Shown here: positions 1 through 4,139 of the stretch, piece by piece | Layout of the letters: each line of letters begins with the position of its first letter | Numbering within the stretch: the stretch's first letter is position 1 | NCBI GenBank assembly: GCA_964573545.1 | Contig: CAZNJQ010000014.1 | Coordinates: 1 to 18,229 of the forward strand | DNA from: CAZNJQ01 sp964573545 | GTDB lineage: Bacteria > Patescibacteriota > Minisyncoccia > Phycocordibacterales > UBA2135 | Direction: 5' to 3' | Length of the DNA stretch: 18,229 bases | The notes under the pieces: generated by a model | What the model was told of the DNA's origin: nothing | The model's input: only the letters and a program-made list of their open reading frames with translations | Databases searched by the model: none | Program-made: the position numbers and the translations under genes

Positions 1-53
1 ACCTACAACGTCCGCCTTAACAGGGCGTCACTCTACCATTGAGTTACCGGGGA
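1..53 (-). tRNA. tRNA-Asn (GUU), 3' part cut off by the window edge
   Basis: Read on the minus strand, the segment gives a 7-nt 5' acceptor strand (TCCCCGG), the TA linker, a D-arm with ACTC/GAGT stem and AATGGTA loop, and an anticodon arm with CGCC/GGCG around the loop CTGTTAA. The anticodon GTT lies at 19-21, which reads Asn codons. The variable region and the first bases of the T-arm (GTAGG) follow before the window ends, so the T-loop, 3' acceptor strand and CCA are not visible. A good promoter lies just upstream (65-92). Confidence 0.9.
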
Positions 54-64
54 ATGTCTTAGGT

Positions 65-92
65 ATCATACCAAAAGCGAGTCATTTTTCAA
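65..92 (-). promoter_or_regulatory. Promoter of tRNA-Asn
   Basis: On the minus strand, TTGAAA (92-87) is followed by a 16-bp spacer and TATGAT (70-65), preceded by TGG, which makes an extended -10 (TGnTATGAT). The predicted transcription start is near 58, about 5 nt upstream of the mature tRNA 5' end. This is one of the best consensus matches in the window. Confidence 0.7.
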
Positions 93-120
93 GAAAATAG
101 GAATTACGGAATGGGCGTTG

Positions 121-126
121 TAAAAT
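121..126 (+). promoter_or_regulatory. Possible leaderless -10 element of the mgtE-like gene
   Basis: TAAAAT ends 6 nt before the ATG at 133, so standard sigma70 spacing would place +1 on the A of the start codon. The hexamer 17 bp upstream (TAGGAA) is a poor -35. GGAGAG sits directly against the ATG, too close for a normal SD. Weak on its own; listed because the same geometry recurs with better -35 boxes at 727 and murA. Confidence 0.3.
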
Positions 127-132
127 GGAGAG

Positions 133-705
133 ATGAATGCTGACGACAAAAATGATACAAAAATCGTCTACACAGACGACGGGAAAGACGGCGTGAGTCT
201 TCTTGTTCGCTCGCGTCTGCCATGGCTTGTCGTGGGTCTTTTGGGCGGACTCCTCGCGTCTTTTTTTATTTCGCGCTTTGAGGATGTGCTTTCGCAGAAC
301 ATCTCTCTTGCATTCTTCCTCCCGCTTATTGTCTACATGAGCGATGCCGTGGGGACGCAGACGGAGACGATTTTCGTGCGCAATCTCTCACGTGGGTCGC
401 TCCGGTTCGGCGTCTATCTCCTGAAAGAATTTTTCGTGGGCATACTCCTCGGCATCGTGTTCGGCGCCGCGACCGGACTCATTTCATATCTCTGGATACA
501 GTCGCAGGAAATCGCGCTTACGGTCGGCTTTGCAATGTTCGCGAATGTTGCGATTGCTCCCATTGTGGCGCTCGTCGTACCGGAGATTTTGTTCAAAGAA
601 CGCACAGATCCTGCGTTGGGGGGCGGGCCGTTCACGACGATTATCCAGGATGTCTTGAGTATTCTCATCTATTTCACTGTCGCATCGTTTTTGCTTTTCC
701 GATAA
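133..705 (+). CDS. mgtE: MgtE-type magnesium channel, transmembrane domain only
   Basis: The 190-residue protein matches the C-terminal membrane domain of the MgtE/SLC41 Mg2+ channel family. It shows RLPWLVVGLLGG at the first helix (about 29-40), the pore-region signature MSDAVGTQTETIFVRNL (about 69-85, equivalent to the MGGNxGxQxxT motif of canonical MgtE), and the DPALGGGPFTTIIQD segment (about 159-173) before the last helix. Five hydrophobic segments are visible. The cytoplasmic N domain and CBS pair, which gate MgtE in response to Mg2+ and usually bring the protein to about 450 residues, are absent. Only about 40 mostly hydrophilic residues precede the first helix. Family knowledge predicts a dimer forming a Mg2+ pore in the inner membrane. 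How it would be gated without the sensor domains is unknown. It stands alone, convergent with nothing, upstream of a separately promoted unit. Confidence 0.85.
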   Translation: MNADDKNDTKIVYTDDGKDGVSLLVRSRLPWLVVGLLGGLLASFFISRFEDVLSQNISLAFFLPLIVYMSDAVGTQTETIFVRNLSRGSLRFGVYLLKEFFVGILLGIVFGAATGLISYLWIQSQEIALTVGFAMFANVAIAPIVALVVPEILFKERTDPALGGGPFTTIIQDVLSILIYFTVASFLLFR

Positions 706-719
706 GCGCGACGTACAAT
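691..719 (+). promoter_or_regulatory. Predicted leaderless promoter of the 727-2074 unit
   Basis: TTGCTT (691-696), a 17-bp spacer and TACAAT (714-719) form a good sigma70-type promoter. The -35 lies inside the last codons of the mgtE-like gene. The predicted +1 is about 726, and the next gene's ATG is at 727, so the mRNA would carry essentially no 5' leader. No SD is present. Confidence 0.55.
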
Positions 720-726
720 ACGTTAT

Positions 727-1089
727 ATGGGTGCTGAAAGATTAAAAGCAATTCCCGGAGACGGCAAACGAGAATACTGGACTGATTTTGATGAACTGAA
801 GAGGCTTGAACATGGCTATGCTTGCGAGCGGGAAGAGAATCCGCGGTGGTGCGTCTACGGGAATGACCACCATGGCAATCGAGGCGTGCTTCACTGGATT
901 CGTCCGCTTCGGAAAGGCGAAAATGCCGGAGAAGGGGACAACCTCGTCTCCTCGGAAGAGTTCATTGCGCGCACTATGGCGAAGCTGATCACAGCCATGG
1001 GCGGTAGCGCGCGTGCAGAGATGACCGAGTGGAACGGGAAATTAAAAGGAGCGCCAGCATATCAGCGTGATGACACGCCACGGCGATAG
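727..1089 (+). CDS. Hypothetical protein, 120 aa
   Basis: No family recognised. The protein is soluble-looking and polar, with a WTDFDELKRLEHGY segment near the N terminus, a central NDHHGN stretch rich in His/Asn/Trp (about 46-58), and a helical C-terminal half followed by a basic tail ending DDTPRR. There is no signal peptide or membrane helix. The predicted promoter 691-719 places transcription start at the ATG. The next gene begins only 2 nt after the stop, so it is the first cistron of a tightly packed unit leading to HPF. Overlapping antisense frames in this region are judged to be shadows because the plus-strand genes tile with short gaps and overlaps. Confidence 0.65.
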   Translation: MGAERLKAIPGDGKREYWTDFDELKRLEHGYACEREENPRWCVYGNDHHGNRGVLHWIRPLRKGENAGEGDNLVSSEEFIARTMAKLITAMGGSARAEMTEWNGKLKGAPAYQRDDTPRR

Positions 1090-1091
1090 GT

Positions 1092-1400
1092 ATGAAAAAT
1101 TTTGAGCACACAGATCCGGCACGACGGAACAAAGCCGAGCAAGGCGCATATAAAGAAGAGCTCCTTGGTATGGCGCACGAGTTTTTGAATGAAAAAGGGC
1201 AGGAAGATATTGAAAAATTTCTCGACAATAACGAGATACAAATAGCGCAAGAATTTCTTTTGGGCGCTGTGGATGACGCGGTATATAAACACACAGTGCA
1301 TGATGAGCACGCGAAGGAGCAATACCGTATCCTCGGTTTCGGACCCGATGAGGCGAGCAGGATGCGCCAATCCCGCGCTCATTACCATCGGAACACGTAG
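1092..1400 (+). CDS. Hypothetical protein, 102 aa, mostly helical
   Basis: No family recognised. The protein is acidic, lacks hydrophobic segments, and has long predicted helices (KEELLGMAHEFLNEKGQEDI; then roughly 40-80), ending in a His/Arg-rich tail (AHYHRN). It starts 2 nt after the preceding stop and ends 6 nt before the DUF167 gene, with no SD in either gap, so it is probably translated from a polycistronic mRNA. No catalytic motif is visible. A regulatory or protein-binding role is possible but nothing in the sequence shows it. Confidence 0.65.
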   Translation: MKNFEHTDPARRNKAEQGAYKEELLGMAHEFLNEKGQEDIEKFLDNNEIQIAQEFLLGAVDDAVYKHTVHDEHAKEQYRILGFGPDEASRMRQSRAHYHRNT

Positions 1401-1406
1401 ACGCGC

Positions 1407-1655
1407 ATGTATATAAAAGTACGAGCAACAGCAGCCGCGCGAAAAGAATCATTTACACAAAAAAGCAGCACCGTCTTTGAAGTGAAAGTGAAAGAGCCGG
1501 CGCAGCAGAATCGTGCGAATAAAAGGATCATAGAGCTCGTAGCGCGCCATTTCGGCGTGCGCCCGGGGGATGTCAGGATCGTGAACGGACACCATCATCC
1601 AAGCAAATTACTCTATATAGAAGGTATTACAAGTAACGGTGTAAAATACGCATGA
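1407..1655 (+). CDS. DUF167 (YggU/UPF0235) family protein
   Basis: This 82-residue protein fits the DUF167 fold family. It shows the N-terminal beta strand MYIKVRATAAARKES, the conserved VKEPAQQNRANKRIIELVARHFGV helix region (about 28-52) and the RIVNGHHHPSKLLYIEGI end (about 58-76), equivalent to the family's V.I..G..S..K.... pattern. Full length for the family (usually about 75-100 aa). The biochemical role of DUF167 is not established. Its stop codon overlaps the start of the HPF gene (ATGA at 1652-1655), which suggests translational coupling. Confidence 0.88.
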   Translation: MYIKVRATAAARKESFTQKSSTVFEVKVKEPAQQNRANKRIIELVARHFGVRPGDVRIVNGHHHPSKLLYIEGITSNGVKYA

Positions 1656-2074
1656 ACGAAGAAACAAAAGAAGCGAAACATATTGTCATTAAAATAAAAA
1701 CGACCGGCCTTGAGAATACTCCGGCAATCGAAGAGTATGTGCGGAGAAAAATAGACCTGCTTGGAAAGTTTTTAGCATTTTACGCAAAAGAGAGCGGCGA
1801 GCTTGTTTTCGAGATAGAGATCGGGAAAACGACGGGACATCATCGCAAGGGTGATGTTTTCCGCGCTGAATTTAATTTTAACGGCGGCGGTGTGCGCCTG
1901 CGAACCGAGGCGGAGCGGGATGACCTCTACGCCGCGATAGATGAGGCAAAAGACGAGATGGCGGGGGAGTTTGTTCGCGAGAAGAACAAAGTGCTTCACA
2001 TGATGAAGCGCGGCGGCGCGGCGATCAAGAATATCCTCCGCGGCGGCGTGTTCGGCAAATTCAAAGAATTCTAA
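1652..2074 (+). CDS. hpf: Ribosome hibernation promoting factor, short HPF/RaiA type
   Basis: The 140-residue protein has the HPF/RaiA (S30AE) architecture: an N-terminal strand HIVIKIKTTGLENTPAIEEYVRRKID, a second strand pair (LVFEIEIGK, about 48-58; FRAEFNFNGGG, about 70-80) and the family-typical DDLYAAIDEAKDEMAGEFVR helix (about 89-108). HPF binds the 30S decoding region and silences ribosomes in slow growth. There is no long C-terminal dimerisation domain of the long-HPF class. Instead a basic Gly-rich tail (MMKRGGAAIKNILRGG, about 116-131) follows, which may contact rRNA. It begins within the stop of the DUF167 gene and is the last cistron before the convergent hairpin at 2102-2165. Confidence 0.85.
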   Translation: MNEETKEAKHIVIKIKTTGLENTPAIEEYVRRKIDLLGKFLAFYAKESGELVFEIEIGKTTGHHRKGDVFRAEFNFNGGGVRLRTEAERDDLYAAIDEAKDEMAGEFVREKNKVLHMMKRGGAAIKNILRGGVFGKFKEF

Positions 2075-2101
2075 GGCGCTGTTTCCTTCTTCATACACGC
2101 A

Positions 2102-2165
2102 TACAACATTCCAACATTCCCCCTTCGACTTTGCTCAGGGCAAGTAGGAATGTTTGAATGTTGTA
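2102..2165. repeat. Compound inverted repeat between convergent hpf and fmt, with an embedded CCCTTCGAC..GCTCAGGG element
   Basis: Arms 2102-2120 and 2147-2165 (outer end TACAACATTCC, inner end ...ACATTCC) pair over 19 positions with one mismatch. The left arm is itself two copies of AACATTCC. The 26-nt loop holds CCCTTCGACTTTGCTCAGGG (2121-2140), whose ends CCCT/AGGG can extend the fold. From memory, this resembles a REP-like word (CCCTGAGCnnnGTCGAAGGG) dispersed in many bacterial genomes; I cannot check that here. There is no U-tract on either strand, but the position between two convergent stops suits a bidirectional transcript end or mRNA-protecting stem. Confidence 0.7.
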
Positions 2166-2194
2166 CATAGCGGCGGCTAGTTAGCTGGAAAGAA

Positions 2195-3097
2195 CTAGTT
2201 TTTCAAGAACGCGTCGTACGCGATTTCTTTTTTCCCCTCGGGAATTATTTTTTTAATAATGAATTGTCCGTCTTTTAATTCCGCGTCGGTGATTTTGACG
2301 CGGATTTTTTTACCGGTGCGCTCGGTGAAAAAGTATGTCCCGGGCCATAGCGAGAATGCCCTGAACTTCCGATATATCTCTTCCGGAGCGTCTTTTTCCG
2401 GATGTATGAGCCCGTCCTCTTTCTCGACGATTTTTGTATATGTCGCTATGTTGTGTTTTTGCTCTTGCGGCTTAGTATTTCCGGCTATCCAATCGGGGAT
2501 TGTCTGTGCCAGTAATCTTCCCCCTAATTTCGCTAACTCGTCTCGTAAATTCTTAAATCTTAAATCATAAATCCCTACCTTGCCGGCAGGCAGGTTAAAT
2601 CCCAATGCTTTCTGCGCGACTATCGGCCCATGGTCGACCTCCTCATCCATAAGCATAATTGTCACGCCCGGCTCCGCACTTTCGAGGATTTGGGTTTGGA
2701 TAGGGGATGGCCCGCGGTAGAGCGGAAGGAGTGACGGGTGGACGTTCAGTGCGCCGCGCGGAGGAATGGCGAGAATTTCTTTTGGGAGAATTTTACCGTA
2801 GGAAGCGACAATAAAGAGGTTATAGGTTATAGGTTTTAGGTTATAGGCGAAGGAAGCATCAAGTTTTTGAGGCTGCAAAAACTTAATGCCGTGCTTTTCC
2901 GCCCACGCTTTGACCGGCGGGGGGGTCAAAATCATGCCGCGGCCTTTGCGCGAATCCGGCGCAGTGATTATAAGCGAGGGAATAAACCCTGCTTTCTTGA
3001 GTTCATAGAGGACAATAACCGCGAATTCATCGGTGCCGAAGAAGGCGAAATTGCAGGTCGTAGGTCGTGGGTTGTAGGGTGTAGGGTTTTGAACCAT
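2195..3097 (-). CDS. fmt: Methionyl-tRNA formyltransferase
   Basis: Fmt transfers the formyl group of 10-formyl-tetrahydrofolate to Met-tRNAi for translation initiation. The 300-residue protein shows NFAFFGTDEFA at the start of the catalytic fold, APDSRKGRGMILTPPPVK (about 46-63), the catalytic segment GALNVHPSLLPLYRGPSPIQ with Asn118 and His120, and the essential Asp in MDEEVDHGP (Asp155). The C-terminal domain (about 210-300) is present with FRAFSLWPGTYF. An upstream in-frame ATG at 3130 would add 11 residues but lies inside the preceding terminator's U-tract region; the ATG at 3097, 6 nt after a predicted +1, is preferred. The gene is unusual in carrying three in-frame 7-bp arrays and a GC-rich palindrome, encoding about residues 2-15, 83-94 and 168-187. 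It sits with def, its functional partner. Confidence 0.92.
   Translation of the reverse strand: MVQNPTPYNPRPTTCNFAFFGTDEFAVIVLYELKKAGFIPSLIITAPDSRKGRGMILTPPPVKAWAEKHGIKFLQPQKLDASFAYNLKPITYNLFIVASYGKILPKEILAIPPRGALNVHPSLLPLYRGPSPIQTQILESAEPGVTIMLMDEEVDHGPIVAQKALGFNLPAGKVGIYDLRFKNLRDELAKLGGRLLAQTIPDWIAGNTKPQEQKHNIATYTKIVEKEDGLIHPEKDAPEEIYRKFRAFSLWPGTYFFTERTGKKIRVKITDAELKDGQFIIKKIIPEGKKEIAYDAFLKN
2546..2574. repeat. Degenerate 7-bp tandem array C (TAAATCn), inside fmt
   Basis: Four units read on the plus strand: TAAATTCT, TAAATCT, TAAATCA, TAAATCC (one is 8 nt). The array is translated in frame on the minus strand as about Fmt residues 175-186 (IYDLRFKNLR region). The unit is the same as that of array D, 1.5 kb away, downstream of priA. 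It directly abuts the GC-rich palindrome at 2576-2595. Confidence 0.75.
2576..2595. repeat. GC-rich palindromic element inside fmt, flanked by 8-bp direct repeats
   Basis: The 20-bp core runs ACCTTGCC.GGCAGGCAGGT around a GCCGGC centre and is an imperfect palindrome. It is bracketed by two copies of TAAATCCC (2568-2575 and 2596-2603). It is read in frame in fmt as residues NLPAGKVG (about 168-175), in the stretch between the catalytic domain core and the RDELAKLGG helix, where other Fmt proteins such as the E. coli one are shorter. A similar GC-rich palindrome occurs in priA at 4903-4930. Confidence 0.65.
2817..2844. repeat. Degenerate 7-bp tandem array B (AGGTTAT), inside fmt
   Basis: Four consecutive 7-bp units on the plus strand: AGGTTAT, AGGTTAT, AGGTTTT, AGGTTAT, followed by the partial AGGCG. 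The array is read in frame on the minus strand as about Fmt residues 83-94 (AYNLKPITYNLF), between the QPQKL segment and the VASYG strand of the catalytic fold. In E. coli Fmt this is a linker of similar length but unrelated sequence. Confidence 0.8.
3055..3089. repeat. Degenerate 7-bp tandem array A (AGGGTGT), at the 5' end of fmt
   Basis: Five consecutive 7-bp units on the plus strand: AGGTCGT, AGGTCGT, GGGTTGT, AGGGTGT, AGGGTTT. On the minus strand it encodes about the first 15 Fmt residues (VQNPTPYNPRPTTC), immediately before the conserved NFAFFGT strand. It therefore forms an N-terminal extension that typical Fmt proteins lack. Confidence 0.8.
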
Positions 3098-3109
3098 TAA
3101 ATTAAGAAT

Positions 3110-3115
3110 ATCATA
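3110..3115 (-). promoter_or_regulatory. Possible -10 element of fmt
   Basis: TATGAT (3115-3110 on the minus strand) puts +1 near 3103, 6 nt upstream of the chosen fmt ATG. It sits directly after the U-tract of the terminator at 3116-3144, so one transcription unit would end and the next begin within about 20 bp. There is no recognisable -35, since that position falls in the terminator stem. Confidence 0.3.
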
Positions 3116-3144
3116 CAAAAACCAGAGCATCCGTGTGCTCTGGT
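3116..3144 (-). terminator. Rho-independent terminator of the 3205-3474 gene
   Basis: On the minus strand a perfect 9-bp stem, ACCAGAGCA / TGCTCTGGT with a 6-nt loop, is followed by TTTTT (3120-3116). It ends transcription of the small membrane-protein gene before fmt. Confidence 0.85.
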
Positions 3145-3204
3145 GTGGTGCCGACGCGGAGAGAATAGCAAGAGAAAACCCCCTGGGAAGAGGGCTGGAA
3201 AGGG

Positions 3205-3474
3205 CTAGAAATTGAAATCGAGAATTTTCGACTTGCGATAGATGGTGAAATAGTATACGACGGCGCCAATGCAGACCGTGACGAATATAAGGAGCACAAG
3301 AAGGACGTTTCTCGCGGCGTATTCAGGCCATGTCTTTATCGTGAGTATGCATGCATGGATGAACATCCAGAGAGGGAAGATGATGAGGAAGAATACGAGC
3401 GATACAAATCCGATTATATAAAGCGCGAATACCAGTATGGCTGCGTTCTCTATACCCATGGCTTCAGCGCGCAT
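3205..3474 (-). CDS. Small two-helix membrane protein, PLDc_N-like
   Basis: The 89-residue protein has two long hydrophobic segments (about 8-43 and 57-79) separated by a short polar loop (TIKTWPEYAAR), and ends in a basic tail (YRKSKILDFNF). The pattern PLWMFIHA ... NVLLVLLIF ... IGAVVYYF resembles the PLDc_N (phospholipase D-nuclease N-terminal) two-helix domain found alone or ahead of cardiolipin synthases. That is only a resemblance, and no catalytic domain follows. A second in-frame ATG lies at 3459. The gene has its own strong promoter (3499-3527) and terminator (3116-3144), so it appears monocistronic although it sits between def and fmt. No SD precedes the ATG: the AGGAGG seen 18 nt upstream falls before the predicted +1. 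Confidence 0.72.
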   Translation of the reverse strand: MRAEAMGIENAAILVFALYIIGFVSLVFFLIIFPLWMFIHACILTIKTWPEYAARNVLLVLLIFVTVCIGAVVYYFTIYRKSKILDFNF

Positions 3475-3498
3475 CCACGGAGTGATTTTCTGCCTCCT

Positions 3499-3527
3499 AT
3501 ACTAGGGTATATCTTCTTTGGCGTCAA
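3499..3527 (-). promoter_or_regulatory. Promoter of the small membrane-protein gene, overlapping the end of def
   Basis: On the minus strand TTGACG (3527-3522), a 17-bp spacer and TAGTAT (3504-3499) form a near-consensus promoter. The -35 contains the def stop codon TGA. The predicted +1 is about 3492, giving an 18-nt leader without an SD. Confidence 0.6.
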
Positions 3528-4099
3528 TGCGCGTGCCGTTTTTCTTTGGGTTCTTTCGGCGGGAGTTCTTTTACATTCACCGCTTTATCGATAAAAAGTT
3601 TTCCGTCAAGATGTTCCGTCTCGTGCTGAAAGATCTGCGCGAGAAGGCCCGACGCGCCGCGCGTGAAAAGATTCCCTTTTTCATCGTATGCCTGCACCAT
3701 CACTTTCCCCGCGCGGCGTACGTCGCCGTAGAGCCACCGCACGGAGAGGCATCCCTCCTCAAGCATATGTGTTTTTTTTGATATCCGCAGGACTTTGGGA
3801 TTAATGAACACGAGATCGGGTAATACCTCCTTTTGTTTATCTTGTTTGTCCGCGCCCGTCTCAGGTGAACCTCCCCCTTTTTTCCCGATGAGTGCGAGCG
3901 TTTTTCCGGACACTATGAAAATACGGAGTGATTCTCCGATTTGGGGCGCGGCGATGGCAACGGCGTCTTCCTCGGTGTGCATCGCTTTTTTCATAGTGGA
4001 GATAATCTTTCCTATCTTAGGCGAATCGATATCTTCCCTTGGTACCGGCCGTGCAATGGCGCGCAGGGCAGCATCTCCTTTTTGAAGAATTTTTACCAT
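3524..4099 (-). CDS. def: Peptide deformylase
   Basis: Def removes the formyl group from nascent N-formyl-methionine and is the counterpart of Fmt downstream. All three family motifs are visible in the 191-residue protein: motif I AIAAPQIG (about 47-55), motif II EGCLS with metal-ligand Cys117, and motif III QHETEHLDG, where His159 and His163 bind the metal and Glu160 is catalytic. Motif I begins with Ala-Ile-Ala where the family usually has Gly-x-Gly/Ala. A 20-25-residue Gly/Lys/Asp-rich insertion (about 72-93, GKKGGGSPETGADKQDKQ) interrupts the region between motifs I and II. The C terminus is Lys/Pro-rich (ELPPKEPKEKR). It is separated from priA by a 37-nt gap made almost wholly of a 7-bp array, which happens to end in AAGGA just before the start codon. 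Confidence 0.93.
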   Translation of the reverse strand: MVKILQKGDAALRAIARPVPREDIDSPKIGKIISTMKKAMHTEEDAVAIAAPQIGESLRIFIVSGKTLALIGKKGGGSPETGADKQDKQKEVLPDLVFINPKVLRISKKTHMLEEGCLSVRWLYGDVRRAGKVMVQAYDEKGNLFTRGASGLLAQIFQHETEHLDGKLFIDKAVNVKELPPKEPKEKRHAH

Positions 4100-4104
4100 A
4101 TCCT

Positions 4105-4139
4105 TAAATCATAAATCATAAATCCTAAATCTTAAATTA
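4105..4139. repeat. Degenerate 7-bp tandem array D (TAAATCn), between priA and def
   Basis: Five consecutive 7-bp units on the plus strand: TAAATCA, TAAATCA, TAAATCC, TAAATCT, TAAATTA. The last unit contains the priA stop codon (TAA on the minus strand), and the array fills the priA-def gap. On the transcript it reads as GATTTAn repeats ending in AAGGATATG, so the array edge supplies a weak SD-like AAGGA for def. It has the same unit as array C inside fmt. Confidence 0.8.

Noticed and set aside
1042..1452. Antisense open frames across the two small unknown genes
   Set aside because: Three minus-strand frames overlap each other and run into DUF167. The plus-strand genes tile with 2-nt and 6-nt gaps, share a good promoter and give more protein-like sequences.
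3491..3496. AGGAGG as the SD of the small membrane-protein gene
   Set aside because: It lies 18 nt from the ATG and mostly upstream of the predicted transcription start, with no alternative in-frame start at proper spacing.
2546..4139. CRISPR array or true telomere repeats
   Set aside because: Units are 7 bp with no spacers and lie inside or between ordinary genes, so they are neither CRISPR nor a chromosome end. The resemblance to plant-type TTTAGGG is composition only.
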